29,481 nt of DNA from an uncultured Eubacterium sp. (GTDB lineage: Bacteria > Bacillota > Clostridia > Peptostreptococcales > Anaerovoracaceae). Each line of letters starts with the position of its first letter. The stretch's first letter is position 1. The stretch is from positions 1 through 29,481 of the forward strand of contig CABUXV010000029.1 of the NCBI GenBank assembly GCA_902495595.1. Reading direction: 5' to 3'. This document shows positions 16,777 through 24,998 of this stretch, piece by piece. A model generated the notes under the pieces. It was not told the DNA's origin. It ran no database searches and saw only the letters and a program-made list of their open reading frames with translations. The position numbers and the translations under genes were made by a program.

Positions 16777-17619
16777 CTACATTTCTTCCTGTTTACAGCT
16801 TAATGCTATACCCAGAGGTGTCACAAACATAGGATTTTTAGGCTTATGAGTGAAAACCCCGGTTTTTTTCTCTATAATATCCTCTATTCCCGTAAAGCAG
16901 CATGTTCCTCCTACCAGGGACAGTTCGTCAACCTGATAGTCCGCTATATGCGCCTTTATTATGGAGGAAACTTTATCCATTACAGGCTGCAGCACAGGTG
17001 CAAGTTCCTTATGATTGGCTTCGTCTCTTTTGAAAACTTCTGCTTCATCAAAGGTTTTGCCGTATGCTCCTGCTATTACCAGTGAAAAATGTGTGCCTCC
17101 TGTAGGTTCGTCGGCTATATATACGACTTTCCCATCTTTAAGTATGGAAATTCCCGTCGTTCCTCCGCCTATATCTACAACCGCACCGTTTTTCATCTTT
17201 AGAACCTGATTTGCCGCCGTCGATTCATCCAGCAGATTTGTGCATTCAAACCCTGCTCCCTGAATTACGTTTTTCACAGCCCCGGAATCAAGTAAATCCG
17301 TTCCCGGAGGAATTGCTCCTGCTGCATATATCAGTTCTGTATCAAGCTGCTCTTCTATCTGCTGCTTTAACTCTCTTACAATTTGAACGGCTCCTATATA
17401 GTCAACTACCATACCGTCCCGGACTACATCTGCGTACCTGTAAGCGCCTGCCACAGGTCTTTTGTTTTCATCTAAAACTGCTATTACCACACATGCTGTA
17501 CCCAAATCCACTCCCGTATAATATACGGATGATTTCTCGCAAATAGGCTTTTTAATGACTTTCTCAAAATCTGCAACCATATTGTCACAGTATTCAAATG
17601 CTAAATTTTTCTTTGACAT
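16777..17619 (-). CDS. eutJ: EutJ-like actin/Hsp70-fold ATPase
   Basis: The 280-residue protein has the actin-Hsp70 ATPase signature in order: phosphate-1 loop YYTGVDLGTACVVIAVLDE (about 33-51), phosphate-2 loop GAVVDIGGGTTGISILKDG (about 145-163), the EPTGGTHFSLVIAGAYG connection, and the adenosine motif LSLVGGTCCFTGI near residue 235. It matches EutJ in length. EutJ is thought to be a chaperone or reactivating factor in ethanolamine compartments but has no proven reaction. Here it may help fold or encapsulate the glycyl-radical enzyme. Its start overlaps the end of the EutT-like gene by 19 bases, with GGGAGG in the overlap. Confidence 0.93.
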   Translation of the reverse strand: MSKKNLAFEYCDNMVADFEKVIKKPICEKSSVYYTGVDLGTACVVIAVLDENKRPVAGAYRYADVVRDGMVVDYIGAVQIVRELKQQIEEQLDTELIYAAGAIPPGTDLLDSGAVKNVIQGAGFECTNLLDESTAANQVLKMKNGAVVDIGGGTTGISILKDGKVVYIADEPTGGTHFSLVIAGAYGKTFDEAEVFKRDEANHKELAPVLQPVMDKVSSIIKAHIADYQVDELSLVGGTCCFTGIEDIIEKKTGVFTHKPKNPMFVTPLGIALSCKQEEM

Positions 17620-18272
17620 TCATTTCCTCCCATTGCTGCGCATATCATCTGCGAAAGAGTATTTATAATCTGGTTAAGATTTGCTGATACAGCCTGCTGC
17701 AATTTCATATCGTCTATAAAAACTGACGTTTCCGCATCAAACACTTCAAGCTCACTTCTGAGTCTTGCCATAAGAAGCATTTGCTTTCCCTTTTCCATCT
17801 GCATATGAAATTCCGTTATATCAAAGCAATCTCCTATGCATTGTGAAAAGTTTTCTCCGTTTATACCGCTGCACGCATTGCAGCACAGACTTGCAGCTTC
17901 ACATTTTCCATCGGATACGGCTTTTAAAGATGCAAACTGTCTGTACAGACCTGTAAGCTGCTGAGACATGCAGATATCTTCAGCCATAACATCTTTTGCC
18001 GTAAGAAGAAACAGAGCCTGCAAAGATTTGAACTTGCTTTCAAAAGCTTTCTTCTTTTTATCCTCCGAAGGTTTACATGGCTTTGTTTTATTCCCGCTTC
18101 CTGGGGTTTCGGATTCTGAGAGAGGATTGCTCCTGTCATACATATCTATACCTCTATCCACGAGGAACTGTCTTGCCCCGGGAGTCAGCCTTTCTCCCTC
18201 CTGCAAATTGTAGTCCGTAAAGGGCTGTTTCTTATATAAGTCCCTTAAATCTTCTTCAGTTATGAACTTCAT
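17601..18272 (-). CDS. EutT-like protein, probably degenerate adenosyltransferase
   Basis: The N-terminus (MKFITEEDLRDLY ... GERLTPGARQFLVDRGI) matches EutT, the cobalamin adenosyltransferase of ethanolamine loci. The C-terminal helix GKQMLLMARLRSELEVFDAETSVFI also aligns with EutT. The protein is shorter (223 against about 260-270 residues) and lacks an obvious Lys-Ser-Asp-Pro ATP-binding segment. The EutT H-x11-CC-x2-C motif is not intact: CCNAC is at 130-134, but the residue 12 before it is Ala118. Instead there is a Cys-rich stretch (124, 130, 131, 134, 145, 149). The choline pathway here needs no B12, so catalysis on cobalamin is doubtful. ATGA overlap couples it to the GTPase upstream. 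Confidence 0.8.
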   Translation of the reverse strand: MKFITEEDLRDLYKKQPFTDYNLQEGERLTPGARQFLVDRGIDMYDRSNPLSESETPGSGNKTKPCKPSEDKKKKAFESKFKSLQALFLLTAKDVMAEDICMSQQLTGLYRQFASLKAVSDGKCEAASLCCNACSGINGENFSQCIGDCFDITEFHMQMEKGKQMLLMARLRSELEVFDAETSVFIDDMKLQQAVSANLNQIINTLSQMICAAMGGNECQRKI

Positions 18273-18727
18273 TTAAGCCCTTTCCTTTCTTTTAATTTAA
18301 TTAAATAACTTTTTAACTGGCTGATTCCTATTCCTTTAGATACGCTTATTTCAAAATACGGTTTTCTTACCCCAATCTTTGCCAGCTGTTTTTCACAGAC
18401 CTGCTTATTTTCCGGGCTAAGGTCACACTTGCTTATAACGCCTATGACGGGGCACCTGAAAGCTCTTGCGAATCCATGAGAATACACTTCTGCAGTTCTC
18501 GACTGGTCTAAAAGCAAAAGCATGCACCAAGCATCCTGCGCCAAAGCTATCATGTGTTTATACATCCACGCATTTTCTATATATGCGCTCGGAACATCTA
18601 TCGTATTTTTTCCGTAAATAGTATCCTGCGTCCTTCTTAGAGGACCGCTGTAATCATTCAGCCAATTAACCAAGGTTGTTTTTCCGCATCCCTTTGGTCC
18701 AATCACCATAATTCTCTTTTTGCTCAT
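18269..18727 (-). CDS. EutP/PduV-like GTPase, altered G3 motif
   Basis: This 152-residue small P-loop protein belongs to the EutP/PduV family. The G1 motif GPKGCGKTTL (about 10-19) and the G4 motif ISKCD (near 110) are normal. The G3 segment, DTPGEY in EutP and in the paralogue at 28256-28741, reads DVPSAY, so the glycine needed for the usual switch II chemistry is Ser. PduV has been linked to compartment movement along filaments. This copy may bind nucleotide but hydrolyse slowly. It overlaps EutS upstream and the EutT-like gene downstream by ATGA, a tightly coupled trio. Confidence 0.85.
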   Translation of the reverse strand: MSKKRIMVIGPKGCGKTTLVNWLNDYSGPLRRTQDTIYGKNTIDVPSAYIENAWMYKHMIALAQDAWCMLLLLDQSRTAEVYSHGFARAFRCPVIGVISKCDLSPENKQVCEKQLAKIGVRKPYFEISVSKGIGISQLKSYLIKLKERKGLK

Positions 18728-19077
18728 GTTCTCGTAATCGGAACGGTTGTAAAATCCAGCTGATCACAAAGTGTTTGCGTTACAGCTTTGAGTGCCGTTT
18801 CCACACTCTGTACATCTCCTGAAATAACCACGGACCCTGTGAAACGATCAAGGAATCCTATTTCCACATCTGCCGTCTTAGTAGCAATATCAGCAGCTAT
18901 TATAGCTGTTTCATATGGTGAAAGTGTTAAAATCCCGATGGCTCCTTTGTCATCTATGCCAAGTCTTTCATATATGTCAAACATAGGAGATGCGATAACA
19001 TGCGCTATCGTAACCTGTTTTCCCGGCACAGATTCCTGTATTATTCTGTCCATCGTTTTTTCATTCATTACTCCCAT
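18724..19077 (-). CDS. eutS: EutS/PduU-like permuted BMC-H shell protein
   Basis: This 117-residue, circularly permuted BMC-H domain is of the EutS/PduU type. It contains RIIQESVPGKQVTIAHVIASP, GAIGILTLSPYETAIIAADIATK, VEIGFLDRFTGSVVISGD and the terminal FTTVPITRT. PduU-type hexamers carry an N-terminal beta-barrel that blocks the pore; the N-terminal segment here is long enough to form it. It follows cutD by 25 bases, with an AAAGG site 9 bases before the ATG. A second, longer EutS-like gene lies at 28757-29143. Confidence 0.95.
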   Translation of the reverse strand: MGVMNEKTMDRIIQESVPGKQVTIAHVIASPMFDIYERLGIDDKGAIGILTLSPYETAIIAADIATKTADVEIGFLDRFTGSVVISGDVQSVETALKAVTQTLCDQLDFTTVPITRT

Positions 19078-19102
19078 AAGTCAATACCTTTCTATCCAGC
19101 TT

Positions 19103-20047
19103 CTAATGTCTGATAACAGAGACAGGAAAATCATATTCCTTAATCCAACCTTCTATTCGGTCTAAATCCTCATCACTGAGGCTTGGATCTCCCTCTATAG
19201 GATAATCCATTCCCAGCTGCAGATATTTGTTAACCCCCAGCTTATGATAAGGAAGCAAATCGATTCCTTCAAAATTCTTAAATTCTCTGAAAGGCTTAAG
19301 GAATTCTATAACTCCTTTTATTTCAGCCTCGCTGTCATTTATCCCCTTTAACATAGGCATCCTCACCTTTACATGCTGTCTTTTCATTATGAGTTCCTCA
19401 AGATTTTCAAGGATCATCTCATTTCTGACGCCTGTAAGTTCAAAATGTCTGTCCGGGTCTATATGCTTTAAGTCGAAAAGGAACAAATCAACAAATTCCG
19501 CGAATCTCATCATTGTTTCTTTCTTAGCATATCCGCAGGTTTCTATAGCGGTATTTATTCCCGACTGTTTACACGCCATAAGCAGATTAATTGCCGCCTC
19601 CGGCTGAGATGTAACCTCTCCGCCTCCGAGGGTAACGCCCCCTCCGGACTGTTCGTAAAACGCTCTGTCCTGTTCTACGTAATCCAGAAGTTCCGATATT
19701 GAAACCTGCTGACCGGCAATTTTAAGTGCGTCGTAATTGCACGCTTCTACACATGCTCCGCAGCCGATGCACTCAATACTGTGGTCTATGATGTGTTCTC
19801 CGCTTGGGGATAAATCATGTATTTTCTGTGGACAAACGGGAACACATGCTCCGCAGCTGACACATGTTGTCGGCTTAAGCATTATTTGAAATTTTCTTTC
19901 AAGTCCTTCCGGATTTGAGCACCATTTACATCTGAGAGGACATCCTTTGAAAAAAATCAAAGTTCTCACTCCCGGCCCATCATACATATTGTACTTCTGT
20001 TTATTGAATATGAATGCTTTTCTTTCTATTACATTCTTATTGCTCAT
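19103..20047 (-). CDS. cutD: CutD, radical SAM activase of choline TMA-lyase
   Basis: This 314-residue radical SAM enzyme uses S-adenosylmethionine to place the glycyl radical on CutC. The radical SAM Cys triplet is Cys36/40/43 in FKGCPLRCKWC. Two ferredoxin-type [4Fe-4S] motifs follow, at Cys62/65/68/72 (CVSCGACVPVC) and Cys93/96/99/103 (CIGCGACVEAC), as in other glycyl-radical activases. The SAM-binding GGVTLGGGEVTSQPE region and LFDLKHIDPDRH are present. Length is typical. It starts 39 bases after the cutC stop, so both are translated from one message. Confidence 0.97.
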   Translation of the reverse strand: MSNKNVIERKAFIFNKQKYNMYDGPGVRTLIFFKGCPLRCKWCSNPEGLERKFQIMLKPTTCVSCGACVPVCPQKIHDLSPSGEHIIDHSIECIGCGACVEACNYDALKIAGQQVSISELLDYVEQDRAFYEQSGGGVTLGGGEVTSQPEAAINLLMACKQSGINTAIETCGYAKKETMMRFAEFVDLFLFDLKHIDPDRHFELTGVRNEMILENLEELIMKRQHVKVRMPMLKGINDSEAEIKGVIEFLKPFREFKNFEGIDLLPYHKLGVNKYLQLGMDYPIEGDPSLSDEDLDRIEGWIKEYDFPVSVIRH

Positions 20048-20086
20048 TTTGTCTTGTCTCCCGTCTGTGGATAAAACTCATACTTA

Positions 20087-22684
20087 TTAGAATTTAGTAA
20101 GCATAGTTCTGCTGATTATCTCATCCTGTACATCCTTGCACAATTCGGTGAAGAAAGCACTGTATCCGGCTACACGAACAACCAAATCCTTATACTGTTC
20201 AGGATGTTTCTGAGCTTCAAGGAGAGTATTGTTATCCATATAGTTAAACTGCATTTCTCCGTTTCCGAAAGCGCATGCCGTACGCAGCAGAGTGATTATT
20301 CCGTTTTCACCTTCAGGCGTATCTAAAAGTCCTGCCATAAGCTTAAAGTTGTGTACCATACCGATATTCATATTATCGTTGGAAAGCTTGGATATGGACT
20401 TGATAATAGCTGTAGGTCCGTTGAAGTCAGCGCCCTGTGTAGGACTGATACCATCTGACAACGGAGTCCATGCAGCACGTCCGCCTGCTGAAGCTCCTGT
20501 AAGCTGTCCGAATGGTGTGTTGTTTGATATGGATAAAGTACCATGACTTAATGTTGAATACAAAGTCTTATACTTTCTGTGCTCCATTTCGGTGAAGTTG
20601 ATAAGGTCTGCCGCAATCAAATCAGCATAATCATCATCGTTTCCGAACTTAGGAGCTGCAAGACAATCAGCCTTTATCTGTTCATATCCCACGAAATCAG
20701 CTTTAAGCGCTTCGTTAAGCTGCTTTAAGGTATACTTTCTGTCATCGAATACAAGTTTTTTTATCGCTGCCATTGCATCCGCATAAGTAGCAAGTCCTGA
20801 CCATACAACACCAGGTCCGAAGTTGTACATAGCTCCGCCAGAAGCTACATCCTTACCCTTTTCCATACATCCCTCATACATGATTGACATAAGCGGTTTC
20901 GGAGCCAAATCTCTGTGTACACGCTGTGAAATAACAGTAGCTACCGCAGTCCACTTGGTTATGTACTTTATCTGTTCCTTAACAGCCGCATCAAACTGTT
21001 CAAATGTCTGATACTGGTCTAAATCTCCGAGGTCAGGAGTTACCTGCTTGCCGTACCAGAGCGGAACGCCGTTGTTCAGCACCAGTTCAATACATATAGG
21101 CCACTGAGTATATGAAGTGGAAGTCCACTGATAAAGTCTTCCGGCTTTCTGTGGCTCTACGCAGCCCATCAAGCAGTAATCCCTTGCGTCTTCAATGGAA
21201 ACACCTTTAGCAAGCATCATCTTTATATGAGTATCATCGAAGTGACATGCAGGGAATCCCATACCGGAACGAACAACATCTACGATTTTCTTCATATACT
21301 TCTGAGGCGATTTGTTGTTTATACGGCATGCCAGTGACGGCTGATAAATCTTCACGTGTCTTACAGCATCCATAAGCAGATATGTAAGTTCATTTGTAGC
21401 ATCTCTTCCGTCACGCGTAAGACCGCCAACACACATGTTTACAAACGGCTGATAACCTGCGAAGAACTTTGAACCGCCTTCACTTGTTATCCACATCATT
21501 TCAGACATCTTCACGAGCATACATCCTGCAAGTTCAAATGCTGTAAAATTATCTATACGACCTGAATCTATATCAGCTTTGTAGTATGGATACATATACT
21601 GGTCCACTCTGCCTATTGACATACCAGTCTGGTTTTCTTCAACAGGAAGAAGCGACTCTACTGTCCATACAGCCTGTATAGCTTCCCAGAATGTATCAGG
21701 TTTGTGCGCAGGAACTTTCGCATTTACTTCTGAAATCTTTAAAAGTTCTTCTTTTCTCTTAGGGTCTGTTTCTTTAGCTGCAAGTTCTGCCGCGTACTGA
21801 GACATACGTCTTGCATAAGCCATAACACCTTCTGTCGTATCTATTACAGATTTATAAAAATAGATTTTATCTAAATCATCAGGGTTTTCATAATCAAGCT
21901 GCGCTAAATGATCCTTTGCTTCCTGCTGAATATCCAGCATTCCTTTCTTCATAAGGATAACATCGTATCCAGGGTTTGAATCTCCGCCGCCGTTTAACGC
22001 ATGATATGAGCAGTCTGAAACAAATGATTCTCCGGAAAGTTCCCAGACACCTGCTTCACGATACTGACTTTCACAGTATTCATCTACGGATTTACCTTCC
22101 CAAAACGGGAACAGCTCTTCACGCATTACTCTCTTATCTTCCTCTGAAATGAAGAATGGGTCCTGAGGACGTGTGCCTATGGTATCTATTTCATCAACCA
22201 TCCATCTCCATGCAATGTCAGGAGAGAAAGCTCCCGCACGAGGCGCTCCGTTAGGCGCTCCCACGATAAGTTCATTATCCTGAATAACGAGTGGTGCTGT
22301 TTCACAGCAATATCTGAAACATTTTGCACGAAGTTCAATCTTAGGCATTCCCGGGTTTTCTTTTGTAATCTTTGTTACCGCACGCGCTCTGTGAGTTGTA
22401 ATTGAAGGAACCTGTTTTAAAAAGTTTTCTTTCAATTTTACGAGACGCTCTGTAGGTCCTAAAGGTACTCCGTCTTCATCAAGCTGGGTAGTCGCCGCAG
22501 CTATTGACGAATAGTAAGCCGGATGGTCCCCGCAGCCACTTGGAGCAGGCTGTGCCTGAGCCGGTGTCACTGTTGAAATATCGCTTGAAACTGATTCAAA
22601 CATTTTCATCAGAGAAGTGCGTTCTTCATCAGACATATTCTTGGTTGCTTCTGCAATCTTATTTGAAAATTCACGAATATCCAA
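20087..22684 (-). CDS. cutC: CutC, choline trimethylamine-lyase (glycyl radical enzyme)
   Basis: This enzyme splits choline into trimethylamine and acetaldehyde. In the 865-residue protein the active-site residues known from Desulfovibrio alaskensis CutC all align with a constant offset of 19: Tyr227, Asp235, Phe414, Cys508 and Glu510 (GCVEPQ), Thr521, Tyr525 and Gly840 in the radical loop VRVAGYS. This argues for true choline specificity rather than diol dehydratase or pyruvate formate-lyase. Residues 1-36 form a charged amphipathic helix, followed by a Pro/Ala/Gln linker, a likely encapsulation peptide. The long 350-residue N-terminal extension of Klebsiella-type CutC is absent. The start is TTG (22684), with GAGAGG at good spacing; an upstream in-frame TAA rules out an earlier start. 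Confidence 0.98.
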   Translation of the reverse strand: MDIREFSNKIAEATKNMSDEERTSLMKMFESVSSDISTVTPAQAQPAPSGCGDHPAYYSSIAAATTQLDEDGVPLGPTERLVKLKENFLKQVPSITTHRARAVTKITKENPGMPKIELRAKCFRYCCETAPLVIQDNELIVGAPNGAPRAGAFSPDIAWRWMVDEIDTIGTRPQDPFFISEEDKRVMREELFPFWEGKSVDEYCESQYREAGVWELSGESFVSDCSYHALNGGGDSNPGYDVILMKKGMLDIQQEAKDHLAQLDYENPDDLDKIYFYKSVIDTTEGVMAYARRMSQYAAELAAKETDPKRKEELLKISEVNAKVPAHKPDTFWEAIQAVWTVESLLPVEENQTGMSIGRVDQYMYPYYKADIDSGRIDNFTAFELAGCMLVKMSEMMWITSEGGSKFFAGYQPFVNMCVGGLTRDGRDATNELTYLLMDAVRHVKIYQPSLACRINNKSPQKYMKKIVDVVRSGMGFPACHFDDTHIKMMLAKGVSIEDARDYCLMGCVEPQKAGRLYQWTSTSYTQWPICIELVLNNGVPLWYGKQVTPDLGDLDQYQTFEQFDAAVKEQIKYITKWTAVATVISQRVHRDLAPKPLMSIMYEGCMEKGKDVASGGAMYNFGPGVVWSGLATYADAMAAIKKLVFDDRKYTLKQLNEALKADFVGYEQIKADCLAAPKFGNDDDYADLIAADLINFTEMEHRKYKTLYSTLSHGTLSISNNTPFGQLTGASAGGRAAWTPLSDGISPTQGADFNGPTAIIKSISKLSNDNMNIGMVHNFKLMAGLLDTPEGENGIITLLRTACAFGNGEMQFNYMDNNTLLEAQKHPEQYKDLVVRVAGYSAFFTELCKDVQDEIISRTMLTKF

Positions 22685-22729
22685 GTCTATTACCTCTCTT
22701 TCATTTTATAAAACACTTAAAAGTTATAA

Positions 22730-24217
22730 CTAATTTATACTTGCCAATGCGTCTTCAAGCAGCTTTTGCAGTTTGCTTAAACTGCTTTCGTCATCGGCTA
22801 ATATTCCATTTCTTTCGGATAACGAATTCACCGGACTTCCCATGCCTAAATCTTCAATTCGTCTTACACCGTATCCTACTTTTCTTATATAAATAAGATT
22901 CATAGGAGACACATTATCAGAGGTTATTCCCTGACCGGCCGATCCGCTTCCCAAAGTCATTGCAGGAAACAGATTAGTCGTTGCACCCATGCTGCCGTAT
23001 ACGGCAGGTGTATTTACGAGCATCCTTCCCACAGGTTTCTTTATAGCAAACTGGTGTATCACATCCGGGTCATTGGAATGTATTACCAACGTATGACCAT
23101 GCCTTTCGGAAAGCAATAGTTCAATACACTTTTCACAGGCATGCATCCAATCGTCTTCTATGTAATATGCCAACACGGGACAGAGCTTTTCCTTTGAGTA
23201 CGGATTATTCTCAGATACATATTTCTGCTGCGAAATAAGAACTTTTGTATCGGCAGGAACCGATATATCCGCCCATCTGGCTAAATCCACCGCAGGTTTT
23301 CCCGCAAGCTCCGGATTTGCACTGCCATCCTTAAAATAAAACAACTTGCCAAGCCGCTCTGCTTCTTCTTCCGTCATGAAATATGCCCCGTTAAGTTCAA
23401 GTTCTCTCTTGACTTCACTTGAAATACAGCTGTCTACGACTATTGACTGTTCTGCCGCAGATACCACTCCATTATCAAAGGTCTTGCTGGATATGATATC
23501 CTTCACAGCCTGCCTTATATCAGCCGTTCTTTCTATGAATGCAGGGCCATTGCCTGTACCGCCGTATATGACTGGTTTGCCTGAATGATATGCATCATCA
23601 AGCATACCCGGTACACCAGTATTCATTACCAATGAAGTTGATTTATGATTCATCAGTTCCCTTGTTCCCGATTTTGTAACGGTATGCAGATATGAGAGCG
23701 CTCCTTCCGGAAGCCCATATCCTTCCGCCGCCTGAATCATAATATCCAGTACTTTAGAAATCGTTTTACAAGCTCTTGGATGTGGCGAAAACACTACAGC
23801 ATTTCCTGACTTTACAGCTATAAGAGCAGTATATATAGTTGTGGAAACAGGACTTGTCGCCGGGCAAAGGCTTACTAAAACACCCATTGGCACTCCTACA
23901 TCCATAATCTGCTTCTGATTATCCACATTGATAACGCCGACACACTTCATACTCCTTAGATGCGCCGGAAGATATTCACAGGCAAATCTGTTTTTTATAT
24001 ATTTATCCTGCCATCTGCCGTAATCGGTTTCATCTGCTGACATTACTGCCAGTTCCTTTGCATGGTGGGAAACCTCCTCAGCCATGCGCTCAACTATTTC
24101 ATCCAGCTTCTCTTGAGGGAAAGTCGCCAGTTTCTGCTGAGCTTCAAAGGCGTTTTCAGCCAAAATACGAGCTTCTTGGATAGAGAGCAAATCATTGTCT
24201 ATAATATTTACTTTCAT
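22730..24217 (-). CDS. Aldehyde dehydrogenase paralogue with Ser in place of the catalytic Cys
   Basis: This 495-residue protein is clearly related to CoA-acylating aldehyde dehydrogenases (PATSPVSTTIYTALIAVKSGNAVV, FSPHPRACKTI, GTGNGPAFIERTADI, SSKTFDNG). In AdhE and in the paralogue at 11193-12887 the catalytic region reads ICASEQS, but here it reads VVSAAEQS, so the nucleophile is Ser253 (codon TCT at 23459-23461). The late TLGCGTWGG motif has also changed to TLGSGSAGQ. The reading frame is intact and conserved throughout, so it is maintained but probably not a normal acetyl-CoA former. It may be structural, an acetaldehyde or NAD binder, or a partner subunit. A TGT codon would be one base away. 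Confidence 0.9.
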   Translation of the reverse strand: MKVNIIDNDLLSIQEARILAENAFEAQQKLATFPQEKLDEIVERMAEEVSHHAKELAVMSADETDYGRWQDKYIKNRFACEYLPAHLRSMKCVGVINVDNQKQIMDVGVPMGVLVSLCPATSPVSTTIYTALIAVKSGNAVVFSPHPRACKTISKVLDIMIQAAEGYGLPEGALSYLHTVTKSGTRELMNHKSTSLVMNTGVPGMLDDAYHSGKPVIYGGTGNGPAFIERTADIRQAVKDIISSKTFDNGVVSAAEQSIVVDSCISSEVKRELELNGAYFMTEEEAERLGKLFYFKDGSANPELAGKPAVDLARWADISVPADTKVLISQQKYVSENNPYSKEKLCPVLAYYIEDDWMHACEKCIELLLSERHGHTLVIHSNDPDVIHQFAIKKPVGRMLVNTPAVYGSMGATTNLFPAMTLGSGSAGQGITSDNVSPMNLIYIRKVGYGVRRIEDLGMGSPVNSLSERNGILADDESSLSKLQKLLEDALASIN

Positions 24218-24260
24218 CTGTCTCTCTCCTTTACTGTTTTGATTTCAGTCACCATAACTT

Positions 24261-24902
24261 TTAGTCTATAGGATAAGGAAGCAGCTTGTCTAATGAATAC
24301 TGACACGTGATTTTTTTCAAGCCCTCATGAGGTCTTGCAATTACCACCGAGCTGTACACTTCATGTCCTATTGCTTCCACCGCTTTAATGCCGGCTTCCA
24401 CTGCTGTCTTGCATGCACCGACATCACCTTCAACAAGCACCGAAATATATCCGGATGCAGTGTTTTCAAAACCTATCATCTCTACGTCCGCCGCTTTGCA
24501 CATAGCATCGGCAGCTTCAATGCAGAATACGATACCAAAGGTTTCAATCATTCCGAGAGCTTCTGTTCTTATTGCGCCCGGCTCCAATAATTCTTCATCA
24601 CACTGTGTATCCACATCGTATATGGACACTACATCACCGATTGGTCTAATCGGTCTTGGAATAACGTCTGTTGCCGTTAATGTTCCTATGGCCTCCGCCG
24701 CTTCTGCGCCGGCTTTGATGGAAGATTTAACAGCAGCCACGTCTCCTTTAATGAACATTGTTACTAATGTAGAACCGATGTTTTCATAAGAAATCAAGTC
24801 TACCTCAGCAGCCTTGAGCATCTTGTCACATGCTTCCATTGCAGGTACCATACCTATTGTTTCCAGCATTCCCAATGCCTGGTCTGCATAGTATCTTGCC
24901 AT
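24261..24902 (-). CDS. Tandem-domain BMC-T shell protein
   Basis: This 213-residue protein has two BMC domains, about residues 7-85 (QALGMLETIGMVPAMEACDKM ... FIKGDVAAVKSS) and 112-196 (EALGMIETFGIVFCIEAADAM ... LVEGDVGACKTA), joined by an acidic linker. It forms pseudohexameric trimers. The pore-facing loops are ENIGST and ENTASG, with no PduT-type CPGK cysteine, so it should provide a plain or gated pore rather than an iron-sulfur centre. Both domains keep the usual VIPRP or VIARPH ending. It is the first structural gene after the transporter pair and has a strong AAAGGAG site. Confidence 0.95.
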   Translation of the reverse strand: MARYYADQALGMLETIGMVPAMEACDKMLKAAEVDLISYENIGSTLVTMFIKGDVAAVKSSIKAGAEAAEAIGTLTATDVIPRPIRPIGDVVSIYDVDTQCDEELLEPGAIRTEALGMIETFGIVFCIEAADAMCKAADVEMIGFENTASGYISVLVEGDVGACKTAVEAGIKAVEAIGHEVYSSVVIARPHEGLKKITCQYSLDKLLPYPID

Positions 24903-24930
24903 AACAAGTATCTCCTTTCTAACATTTACA

Positions 24931-24964
24931 GCGTCTGCCGGTACATTGACTGTTCCGGCAGCGC
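24931..24964. repeat. GC-rich hairpin between the 88-residue protein and BMC-T genes
   Basis: The arms GCG-t-CTGCCGG and CCGGCAG-CGC pair over 10 bp with one bulged base around a 13-base loop. On the coding (minus) strand no T run follows, so it is not a terminator for the operon. It may be an mRNA processing or stability element that separates transporter and shell expression. Confidence 0.6.
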
Positions 24965-24998
24965 CGTCACCCGTTAAGGTTTTTTTGTCCGTTTTGGA

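Noticed and set aside
17924..18139. Minus-strand alternative frame within the EutT-like gene, considered as a frameshift product
   Set aside because: The EutT-like frame is continuous and matches the family at both ends, so no frameshift is needed.
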